Assembly: GCA_913061335.1 (NCBI GenBank)
Contig: CAJXTP010000020.1
Location: 1-22,024, forward strand
Length of the DNA: 22,024 nucleotides
Direction of reading: 5' to 3'
Source of the DNA: an uncultured Loktanella sp.
GTDB taxonomy: Bacteria; Pseudomonadota; Alphaproteobacteria; Rhodobacterales; Rhodobacteraceae
The translations under genes were made by a program, and so were the position numbers. The notes beneath the pieces are model-generated. The model was given only the letters and a program-made list of their open reading frames with translations, searched no databases and was not told where the DNA came from. Every line of letters begins with the position of its first letter. Position 1 is the stretch's first letter. This document shows, in pieces, positions 13,996 through 20,224 of the stretch.

Positions 13996-14541
13996 TTACT
14001 GCGTGACGCGAACCGCCTGCATCATGTCAGGCGTGCCAACAACGGCACCGTTGCCGCCAGTGCCCAGCTTGATCTGATCGACGATATCCATGCCGGATGT
14101 GACTTCGCCAACGACTGTGTATTGGCCGTTCAGAAAATCACCTTGGTCAAACATGATGAAGAACTGACTGTTGGCAGAGTTCGGGTTCTGGCTGCGTGCC
14201 ATGCCGATGATGCCACGGGCAAAAGGCTTGTCCGTGAATTCTGCCGGAATGTCAGGCAGATCAGACGCACCGGTACCAGCGCGACGGGTGTCTTCACCCA
14301 TTTTGCCGTGTTGCACGTCACCAGTTTGCGCCATGAAGCCTTCGATCACGCGGTGAAACACCACGCCGTCGTAGGACCCTTCGGCCGCAATCGCGGTGAT
14401 CTGTGCCACATGCAACGGTGCCAGATCTTCGAACAAGTCGATGATGATGGTGCCATTGGCTTCGCCAGCGATGTCAATCTCAAGACCAGAAGCGAACGCA
14501 GGTCCAGCGACGAGTGCCAGAATTGCGCCCAGCTTATACAT
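13996..14541 (-). CDS. ppiA: Exported cyclophilin-type peptidyl-prolyl isomerase
   Basis: Periplasmic proline isomerase, 181 residues. The N-terminus MYKLGAILALVAGPAFASGL is a Sec signal with cleavage near AFA-S. The cyclophilin fold shows VVFHRVIEGFMAQTGDV with the catalytic Arg in FHR, GMARSQNPNSANSQFFIMFD (active-site Gln-Phe-Phe) and LNGQYTVVGEV. The ATG at 14541 is chosen; an in-frame TTG at 14550 is possible. The gene begins eight bases inside the end of the cytoplasmic cyclophilin gene, so the two are coupled. The two proteins share most motif blocks (GFMAQTGDV, AGTG, SANSQFFI, NGQYTV), evidence of a tandem duplication followed by gain of a signal peptide on one copy. Confidence 0.93.
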   Translation of the reverse strand: MYKLGAILALVAGPAFASGLEIDIAGEANGTIIIDLFEDLAPLHVAQITAIAAEGSYDGVVFHRVIEGFMAQTGDVQHGKMGEDTRRAGTGASDLPDIPAEFTDKPFARGIIGMARSQNPNSANSQFFIMFDQGDFLNGQYTVVGEVTSGMDIVDQIKLGTGGNGAVVGTPDMMQAVRVTQ

Positions 14542-15040
14542 CTGCGGCAACTTTCACACTGATCATGCGATCAGGGTTTACAGGTGGCTCGCCCTTAGCA
14601 ATCGCGTCGACGTGCTCCATGCCGGACATGACGTTGCCGTATACGGTGTATTGACCGTTCAGGAAGTCGTTGTCTTTGAAGCTGATGAAAAACTGCGAGT
14701 TTGCAGAGTTCGGGCTTGATGACCGTGCTGCACCCAATGCGCCGCGTGCGTGTGGGATTTTGGAAAATTCAGCCGTCAGGTCAGGCATATCGGACCCACC
14801 AGTACCTGCGCGACCTGGGTTATAGTTCTTTTCCATGTTCGCATGCTCAACGTCGCCAGTTTGCGCCATGAAGCCATCGATCACGCGGTGGAATGACACG
14901 TTGTCATAGGTACCAGCGCGGGCCAGTTCCTTCATCCGTGCGGTGTGAAGCGGTGCCACGTCTGGCAGCAAAGCGATAACCACTTCGCCACCAGTCAGTG
15001 TCATGATGATTGTGTTTTCTGGATCTTGAATTTCGGCCAT
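14534..15040 (-). CDS. ppiB: Cytoplasmic cyclophilin-type peptidyl-prolyl isomerase
   Basis: Proline isomerase of 168 residues without a signal peptide, acting on folding proteins in the cytoplasm. Motifs are VSFHRVIDGFMAQTGDVEHA with the catalytic Arg, RSSSPNSANSQFFISFKDND and LNGQYTVYGNVMSGMEHV. The length and compact form are those of bacterial PpiB proteins. AGGAG six bases upstream fixes the start at 15040. It is first in a minus-strand unit with the exported cyclophilin, and its promoter region faces pgk across a 135-bp gap. This arrangement beside pgk is common in Rhodobacteraceae to my recollection. Confidence 0.94.
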   Translation of the reverse strand: MAEIQDPENTIIMTLTGGEVVIALLPDVAPLHTARMKELARAGTYDNVSFHRVIDGFMAQTGDVEHANMEKNYNPGRAGTGGSDMPDLTAEFSKIPHARGALGAARSSSPNSANSQFFISFKDNDFLNGQYTVYGNVMSGMEHVDAIAKGEPPVNPDRMISVKVAADV

Positions 15041-15068
15041 GTTGGGCTCCTGAAGGTTTTGTAAATCG

Positions 15069-15141
15069 TTGCGGCATTACATATGGCCCAAACGCCCATT
15101 GAACAAGGCATCCGGTTGACCCCAGCGCCATTGTGCCGCAA
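15069..15141. repeat. Widely spaced inverted repeat in the ppiB/pgk divergent region
   Basis: TTGCGGCA (15069-15076) and TGCCGCAA (15134-15141) are perfect inverted copies, 65 bp apart centre to centre, about six helical turns. They frame the region holding both divergent promoters (TTGACC at 15116-15121 could be a -35 for pgk, without a clear -10). Possible paired operator half-sites; may be chance. Confidence 0.35.
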
Positions 15142-15175
15142 TGAAAGGTCAAATTGATTAAACTCGGAGGCTGAT

Positions 15176-16354
15176 ATGGCTTGGAAGACGCTTGATGACA
15201 TGGACCTAGACGGCAAACGCGTGCTGGTCCGCGTAGATATCAATGTGCCGATGGAAAACGGCGAAGTTACCGATATCACCCGCATCGCGCGGATTGCACA
15301 GACAGTTTACGATATCCAAGACGCTGGTGGTAAGGTCATCTTGATGGCTCATTATGGTCGCCCAAAGGGCAAAGTCGTCGAAGAAATGTCCCTGATCCAT
15401 GTAGCCCCTGCTGTCGCTGATGAGCTGGGCGTGCCGATTACGTTTGCTGACAGCGATTATCGCGATGCGGTCAAGGAGATGACCAACGACGAAGTTTTGC
15501 TTTTGGAAAACCTGCGTTTCAACCCCGGCGAAGAGGCAAACGATATGGGCTTTGCCAAGCGGCTTGCCTCACTTTGCGATGTCTACGTCAACGATGCGTT
15601 TTCTGCGGCCCACCGCGCCCACGCCAGCACCCACGCGATTGCAACGCTGCGCCCGTCTTGTGCTGGTCGGTTGATGGCGCAAGAGCTGTCCGCGCTCGAG
15701 GCCGCTTTGGGCAATCCCAAACGCCCTGTTGTCGCCGTGGTAGGTGGTGCAAAAGTGTCCTCGAAGCTGGACCTGTTGGGCAATTTGGTTGGCAAGGTTG
15801 ACCATCTGGTCATCGGCGGCGGCATGGCGAACACGTTTTTGGCCGCGCAGGGTATGAATGTGGGTCAATCGCTTTGCGAACATGATCTGGCTGACACTGC
15901 ACGCGAGATTTTGGCTAAGGCCGAGGCTGCGGGCTGCGAAATTATTCTGCCTCGCGACATTGTTGTGGCGCGTGAATTTAAGGCTGGTGCTGACAATGAG
16001 ACAGTTGCACCTGACGCCTGCCCTGCCGATGCGATGATCTTGGATGCGGGGCCTGAAACTGTCGCTTATATCAAAGACGTTCTGGAAAATGCCAAAACGT
16101 TAATCTGGAACGGCCCGCTAGGTGCATTTGAGATTGAACCCTTTAACGCGGCCACAAATGCAGCAGCGATGGCGGCTGCAAAGCTGACCAATTCAGGCAA
16201 GTTAATTTCGGTTGCGGGTGGCGGTGATACTGTCGCGGCCCTGAACCAAGCGGGTGCAGCGGACAAGTTCACGTATATTTCCACTGCGGGCGGCGCTTTC
16301 CTAGAGTGGATGGAAGGTAAAGAATTGCCTGGAATTGCGGCACTACAGAACTGA
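15176..16354 (+). CDS. pgk: Phosphoglycerate kinase
   Basis: Glycolytic/gluconeogenic enzyme interconverting 1,3-bisphosphoglycerate plus ADP and 3-phosphoglycerate plus ATP; 392 residues, normal length. Motifs in order: VRVDINVPMENGEVTD near the N-terminus, HYGRPKG (phosphate binding), LLLENLRFNPGEE, VNDAFSAAHRAHAS, VVGGAKVSSKLDLLGN with the catalytic-site Lys, LIWNGPLGAFE and GGGDTVAAL in the nucleotide domain. The usual SHLGRPKG reads AHYGRPKG, a conservative family variant. GGAGG seven bases before the ATG fixes the start. The stop codon lies within a 12-bp stem, and the aldolase gene follows after 86 bases on the same strand, placing two lower-glycolysis steps together. Confidence 0.98.
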   Translation: MAWKTLDDMDLDGKRVLVRVDINVPMENGEVTDITRIARIAQTVYDIQDAGGKVILMAHYGRPKGKVVEEMSLIHVAPAVADELGVPITFADSDYRDAVKEMTNDEVLLLENLRFNPGEEANDMGFAKRLASLCDVYVNDAFSAAHRAHASTHAIATLRPSCAGRLMAQELSALEAALGNPKRPVVAVVGGAKVSSKLDLLGNLVGKVDHLVIGGGMANTFLAAQGMNVGQSLCEHDLADTAREILAKAEAAGCEIILPRDIVVAREFKAGADNETVAPDACPADAMILDAGPETVAYIKDVLENAKTLIWNGPLGAFEIEPFNAATNAAAMAAAKLTNSGKLISVAGGGDTVAALNQAGAADKFTYISTAGGAFLEWMEGKELPGIAALQN

Positions 16355-16378
16355 TTGCGCTAACGGTAGCGTAATCAG
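16351..16378 (+). other. 12-bp stem-loop spanning the pgk stop codon
   Basis: CTGATTGCGCTA (16351-16362) pairs with TAGCGTAATCAG (16367-16378), with one G-T pair, around the tetraloop ACGG. The pgk stop TGA (16352-16354) is in the stem. No T run follows, so it is probably a 3'-end stabiliser or a processing site between pgk and the aldolase gene. Confidence 0.7.
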
Positions 16379-16387
16379 AATTGCGCC

Positions 16388-16443
16388 CATGGGGCCAGCC
16401 TTCTAAGCAATGAGTATTCAGTCATCAGAAAGCGGGCCCCATG
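16388..16443 (+). promoter_or_regulatory. Hairpin that pairs with the aldolase start codon
   Basis: CATGGGGCC (16388-16396) is perfectly complementary to GGCCCCATG (16435-16443); the last three bases are the start codon of the aldolase. The loop is 38 bases. In RNA the nine pairs, seven of them G-C, would hide the start and the end of the weak ribosome-site region. This suggests translation control or dependence on an internal promoter in the loop. Pairing seen; role inferred. Confidence 0.5.
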
Positions 16444-17331
16444 ATCAACCAAGCGCAACTTGAGCACATATCATCAGGCAAGGGTTTTATCGCGGCACTT
16501 GATCAAAGCGGTGGGTCTACACCCAAAGCATTGGGCCTGTATGGCATCACCGAAGACGCTTATAAAAATGACGACGAAATGTACGCGCTGATCCACGAAA
16601 TGCGGTCGCGGATTGTGCATGCCCCTGCGTTTACGGGTGACAAAGTTGTCGGCGCGATTTTGTTTGAGATGACAATGGATCGCCAAATTGGCGGCAAGCC
16701 GGCAGCGCAGGCGCTTTGGAACGAACAAGGCGTTGTTCCATTCCTGAAGGTCGACAAGGGTTTGATGGATGCACATGACGGCGTGCAGTTGATGAAGCCG
16801 ATGGACGGCTTGAATACGTTATTGGCGCGCGCAGTTGATGCAGGTATGTTCGGGACCAAAATGCGGTCCGTCATCAGTGCCGCCAATCCAACTGGTATCG
16901 AAGCCATCGTCGCCCAGCAGTTTGAAATTGCTGCGCAAATAATCGCAGCCGGTCTTGTGCCAATCATCGAGCCAGAAATCACAATTAGCATTGCCGACAA
17001 AGCCGAAGCCGAAGATCTGCTATTGGCCACGTTGCTGCGCCATCTGGACGCGCTGCCCGCTGACCAAAATGTTATGCTTAAGCTGACATTGCCCGAGCAA
17101 CCAAACCAATATGCAAAGTGCGTGAATCATAACCGCGTTATTCGCGTCGTTGCATTGTCTGGCGGATATGAGCGATCAGAAGCAAATACACGTCTTGCCA
17201 AGAATGCCGGCGTTATTGGCTCGTTTAGCCGTGCATTGACCCAAGGCCTGTCTGCAAAACAATCCGACGATGATTTCAACGCTATGATTTCGGCGACGAT
17301 TGACGGTATTTATACGGCTTCTATCGCATAA
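16441..17331 (+). CDS. fda: Fructose-bisphosphate aldolase, class I
   Basis: Schiff-base aldolase that splits fructose 1,6-bisphosphate to glyceraldehyde 3-phosphate and dihydroxyacetone phosphate, or runs in reverse in gluconeogenesis; 296 residues, the length of the bacterial Fda-type class I enzymes. Motifs: AALDQSGGSTPKAL with Asp21, FLKVDKGL with Lys103 and Lys106, GTKMRSVI, PIIEPEITI with the catalytic Glu, and VMLKLTLPEQ with Lys214 as the likely Schiff-base residue, then VVALSGGYERSEAN for phosphate. It is metal independent, unlike class II enzymes. The ribosome site is poor (AAAGCGGG) and the start codon can pair with an upstream stretch. It follows pgk and precedes ftsB on the same strand. 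Confidence 0.95.
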   Translation: MINQAQLEHISSGKGFIAALDQSGGSTPKALGLYGITEDAYKNDDEMYALIHEMRSRIVHAPAFTGDKVVGAILFEMTMDRQIGGKPAAQALWNEQGVVPFLKVDKGLMDAHDGVQLMKPMDGLNTLLARAVDAGMFGTKMRSVISAANPTGIEAIVAQQFEIAAQIIAAGLVPIIEPEITISIADKAEAEDLLLATLLRHLDALPADQNVMLKLTLPEQPNQYAKCVNHNRVIRVVALSGGYERSEANTRLAKNAGVIGSFSRALTQGLSAKQSDDDFNAMISATIDGIYTASIA

Positions 17332-17355
17332 GTTACCGTTTTTTGCGTCAAAGGG

Positions 17356-17385
17356 GATTCCCAAGGCGAATCAAATGTGCGAATC
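17356..17385. promoter_or_regulatory. Cluster of three GANTC sites upstream of ftsB
   Basis: GATTC (17356-17360), GAATC (17368-17372) and GAATC (17381-17385) fall within 30 bp, 44-73 bases before the ftsB start. GANTC is the target of the cell-cycle methyltransferase CcrM in Alphaproteobacteria, and methylated sites near promoters recruit GcrA. GANTC sites were noticed only singly elsewhere in the window. A -10-like CATAGT lies at 17392-17397. Sites seen; cell-cycle control inferred. Confidence 0.6.
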
Positions 17386-17428
17386 TGCCTGCATAGTCAT
17401 CCATAAGAGATGACATCGAGGCAGAGCA

Positions 17429-17728
17429 ATGAACCGACGTAGTCGCCCCGCGATGGGCACATTTATATTTTGTATTGGGGCCATTCTTCTTGGTCTCTAT
17501 TTCACTTTTGCCGCTGTGCAGGGTGATTACGGCGTGTTCCGCCGCAGTGAAGTGCTGGCTGAAAAGCGGCGCCTCAACGCGGAGTTGATCCTTGTGCAGC
17601 AAGACGTTGCCGCAATGGAAAATCTAACTCACAGGTTGTCCGACAATTATCTTGATCTTGATTTGCTGGACCAACAGTCACGCGATGTGCTGGGTCTAAT
17701 TCGTGCAGACGAGATTGTTATTCGCTAA
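17429..17728 (+). CDS. ftsB: FtsB/DivIC-family septum formation initiator
   Basis: Small bitopic membrane protein of the division machinery, 99 residues, which in characterised bacteria joins FtsL and FtsQ to switch on septal wall synthesis. A basic cytoplasmic tip (MNRRSRP) precedes one membrane helix at about residues 11-30 (FIFCIGAILLGLYFTFAAV). A periplasmic coiled coil follows at about 40-70 (LAEKRRLNAELILVQQDVAA), and the tail LLDQQSRDVLGLIRADEIVI is typical of the family. GAGG seven bases before the ATG supports the start. A small hairpin, GTCATC/GATGAC (17396-17401 with 17409-17414), lies just before the ribosome site. It stands between aldolase and pdhA, a placement also usual near glycolytic genes in related bacteria. 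Confidence 0.9.
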   Translation: MNRRSRPAMGTFIFCIGAILLGLYFTFAAVQGDYGVFRRSEVLAEKRRLNAELILVQQDVAAMENLTHRLSDNYLDLDLLDQQSRDVLGLIRADEIVIR

Positions 17729-17770
17729 GCGGGTACCCCCATTAATTGCAGCGTTTTACTTGGCGTAACA

Positions 17771-17799
17771 TTGGCTCTGGGAATCTTTGATCGGATAAT
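17771..17799 (+). promoter_or_regulatory. Putative sigma-70 promoter of pdhABC
   Basis: TTGGCT (17771-17776) and GATAAT (17794-17799) are spaced by 17 bp, each one or two bases from consensus. The predicted start point, about 17806, is the first base of the palindrome described next. A second possible pair, TTGATC (17787) with TTTAAT (17810), overlaps the palindrome. Confidence 0.6.
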
Positions 17800-17805
17800 A
17801 TAGAG

Positions 17806-17825
17806 ATAGTTTAATGCTAAACTAT
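17806..17825. promoter_or_regulatory. Palindromic operator candidate ahead of pdhA
   Basis: ATAGTTTA and TAAACTAT are perfect 8-bp inverted half-sites around ATGC, 26 bases before the pdhA start. The size and AT-rich arms fit a dimeric winged-helix repressor (MarR- or GntR-like). Its place at the expected transcription start would block polymerase. The regulator is not encoded in the window; its identity is unknown. Confidence 0.6.
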
Positions 17826-17850
17826 TTTCTTTATACGATGGAGGACGCGC

Positions 17851-18852
17851 ATGTCAGCTAAGAAAACCGCTGCCAAGTCAAATGTCTCAGCTGAAGAGTT
17901 GCTGGGTCACTACCGTGAAATGCTGATGATCCGGCGCTTTGAAGAGAAAGCTGGCCAGTTATATGGCATGGGCTTGATCGGTGGTTTTTGCCACCTCTAT
18001 ATTGGCCAAGAGGCTGTTGTTGTGGGCCTAGAGGCTGCATCCAAAGAGGGCGACAAACGCGTCACGTCTTACCGTGACCACGGCCACATGCTGGCGTGTG
18101 GCATGGACCCCAAGGGGATCATGGCCGAACTGACTGGCCGCGAGGGCGGTTTTTCAAAGGGCAAAGGCGGCTCCATGCATATGTTTTCTAAGGAGAAGCA
18201 CTTCTATGGCGGCCACGGCATTGTTGCGGCTCAAGTTCCATTGGGTGCAGGCCTTGCGTTTTCCGACAAATACAAAGGCAACGACAATGTAACGTTTGCT
18301 TATTTTGGTGATGGCGCAGCCAACCAAGGTCAGGTTTACGAGACATATAACATGGCCGAGCTTTGGTCCCTGCCCGTTGTTTTTGTGATTGAAAACAATC
18401 AGTACGCCATGGGTACATCTGTGAAGCGGTCGACCAAATCCCCCTCGTTGTGGGAGCGTGGCAAAGCCTACGGGATTGAAGGCGAAGAAGTTGACGGCAT
18501 GAATGTGTTGGCAGTCAAAGAAGCCGGCGAGCGCGCAGTTGCGCATTGCCGTGCTGGCGAAGGCCCGTATATTTTAGAGGTCAAAACATACCGCTACCGC
18601 GGCCATTCCATGTCGGACCCTGCGAAATACCGGACCCGCGAAGAAGTGCAGAAAATGCGCGAAGAGCGTGACCCGATTGAGCAGATCCGCAGTATGTTGC
18701 TGACTGGAAAACTTGCGTCCGAGGACGACCTGAAAGCAATCGACAAAGAGATCAAAGGCATCGTTAATGAGGCCGCTGAATTCTCGAAGGAAAGCCCAGA
18801 GCCCGCACTAGAAGAGCTTTGGACAGATATTTACGCGAAAGTGGAGGCATAA
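17851..18852 (+). CDS. pdhA: Pyruvate dehydrogenase E1 component, alpha subunit
   Basis: Decarboxylating subunit of the pyruvate dehydrogenase complex; with the beta subunit it converts pyruvate to an acetyl group on lipoyl domains. It has 333 residues. Motifs: EEKAGQLYGMGLIGGFCHLY, SYRDHGHMLACG with an active-site His, GKGGSMHMF, and the thiamine diphosphate motif GDGAANQGQVYE running to IENN, followed by the conserved loop YRYRGHSMSDP that in mitochondrial homologues carries phosphorylated Ser. The start follows GGAGG, with an extended Lys/Ala-rich N-terminus (MSAKKTAAKSNVSAEELL). It is the first gene of pdhA-pdhB-pdhC, three bases before pdhB, behind a promoter with an overlapping palindrome. 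Confidence 0.97.
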   Translation: MSAKKTAAKSNVSAEELLGHYREMLMIRRFEEKAGQLYGMGLIGGFCHLYIGQEAVVVGLEAASKEGDKRVTSYRDHGHMLACGMDPKGIMAELTGREGGFSKGKGGSMHMFSKEKHFYGGHGIVAAQVPLGAGLAFSDKYKGNDNVTFAYFGDGAANQGQVYETYNMAELWSLPVVFVIENNQYAMGTSVKRSTKSPSLWERGKAYGIEGEEVDGMNVLAVKEAGERAVAHCRAGEGPYILEVKTYRYRGHSMSDPAKYRTREEVQKMREERDPIEQIRSMLLTGKLASEDDLKAIDKEIKGIVNEAAEFSKESPEPALEELWTDIYAKVEA

Positions 18853-18855
18853 AAT

Positions 18856-20211
18856 ATGGCGACCGAAATTCTTATGCCCGCCCTGTCACCAACCATGGAA
18901 GAAGGCACGCTTTCCAAGTGGATGGTCAAAGAAGGCGATACCGTTTCAAGCGGTGACATTCTGGCTGAAATCGAAACTGACAAAGCCACGATGGAATTTG
19001 AAGCCACCGATGAAGGTATCGTTGGTAAGATTTTGATCGCAGAAGGCACCGAGGGTGTCAAAGTGAACACTGCTATCGCTATTATGGTGGAAGAAGGCGA
19101 AGCCGTTCCAGAAGCCAGTGCTGCCTCTGTGGTCGCAGCGCCCCCAGTCGTCGCGTCTGCGCCAACCGTTGCCGCCGCACCTGTTGCACCTGTCATGGAT
19201 GCGACCCCCGATTGGGCCGCTGATGTTCCAGTCAAGCAGACCACAGTGCGTGAAGCATTGCGTGACGCGATGGCCGAGGAAATGCGGCGCGACGAAAATG
19301 TGTTTTTGATGGGCGAAGAGGTTGGCGAATACCAAGGCGCCTATAAGATTTCGCAAGGTCTTTTGGACGAGTTTGGTGCCAAGCGCATCATTGACACGCC
19401 GATCACCGAGCATGGTTTTGCTGGAATCGCCACCGGTGCTGCCTTTGGCGGGTTGCGACCTATTGTAGAGTTCATGACGTTTAACTTTGCCATGCAAGCC
19501 ATTGATCATATTATAAACTCTGCTGCAAAGACACTGTATATGTCTGGCGGTCAGATGGGTGCTCCGATGGTGTTCCGTGGCCCAAACGGTGCAGCCGCCC
19601 GCGTTGGCGCTCAGCATTCGCAGTGTTATGCGGCTTGGTACATGCAAATTCCCGGATTGAAAGTTGTGACGCCATATTCAGCGGCTGACGCAAAAGGCCT
19701 AATGAAGACCGCTATCCGTGATCCGAACCCAGTTATCTTCCTTGAGAACGAAATCATGTATGGCAAGGCGTTTGACGTACCGGTCATGGATGATTTCACC
19801 ATTCCGTTTGGTAAAGCCAAGATTGAGCGTTCTGGTGACGATGTTACCATCGTGACCTTTGGGATTGGCGTGACATATGCATTGAAAGCCGCAGAAAAGC
19901 TTGCCGAAGAAGGCATCGCTGCTGAGGTCGTTAACCTGCGTACGCTGCGCCCGATGGATACTGAAACCATCCTTACTTCTGTGCGCAAGACCAACCGCTG
20001 CGTGACCGTCGAAGAAGGTTGGCCGCAAGGCTCAGTTGGTGGTTACATCTGCAACGTTATCATGCAAGAGGCGTTTGATTATCTTGATGCCCCAGTAATC
20101 AACTGCACAGGCAAAGACGTGCCGATGCCTTATGCTGCCAATCTTGAAAAACATGCCCTTTTGACGGCTGACGACGTTGTCGATGCCTGCAAAAAAGTAA
20201 CTTACCGTTAA
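18856..20211 (+). CDS. pdhB: Pyruvate dehydrogenase E1 beta subunit with N-terminal lipoyl domain
   Basis: Partner of PdhA, 451 residues rather than the roughly 330 of a plain E1 beta. Residues 1-80 are a lipoyl domain with the lipoylated Lys43 in ETDKATMEFE, then an Ala/Pro/Val linker at about 84-118 (AAPPVVASAPTVAAAPVAPV). The E1-beta domain follows: TTVREALRDAMAEEMRRDEN, GEEVGEYQGAYKISQGL, DTPITEHGFAGIATGAAFGG, GPNGAAARVGAQHSQ and the C-terminal LEKHALLTADDVVDACKKVTY. The fusion is known from alphaproteobacteria and adds lipoyl arms to the complex. The first 83 residues differ from those of PdhC at only 13 positions, although the codons differ widely, so the domain copy is old and under strong protein-level constraint. 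Confidence 0.96.
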   Translation: MATEILMPALSPTMEEGTLSKWMVKEGDTVSSGDILAEIETDKATMEFEATDEGIVGKILIAEGTEGVKVNTAIAIMVEEGEAVPEASAASVVAAPPVVASAPTVAAAPVAPVMDATPDWAADVPVKQTTVREALRDAMAEEMRRDENVFLMGEEVGEYQGAYKISQGLLDEFGAKRIIDTPITEHGFAGIATGAAFGGLRPIVEFMTFNFAMQAIDHIINSAAKTLYMSGGQMGAPMVFRGPNGAAARVGAQHSQCYAAWYMQIPGLKVVTPYSAADAKGLMKTAIRDPNPVIFLENEIMYGKAFDVPVMDDFTIPFGKAKIERSGDDVTIVTFGIGVTYALKAAEKLAEEGIAAEVVNLRTLRPMDTETILTSVRKTNRCVTVEEGWPQGSVGGYICNVIMQEAFDYLDAPVINCTGKDVPMPYAANLEKHALLTADDVVDACKKVTYR

Positions 20212-20224
20212 GGAGACGAAAGCG

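Noticed and set aside
13984..14562. Plus-strand frame of 192 codons opposite the exported cyclophilin
   Set aside because: It is antisense to a gene with clear catalytic motifs, with no ribosome site or recognisable domain.
18946..19647. Minus-strand frame of 233 codons opposite pdhB
   Set aside because: The composition is rich in His, Arg, Cys and Gly, as expected from antisense reading of a conserved gene.
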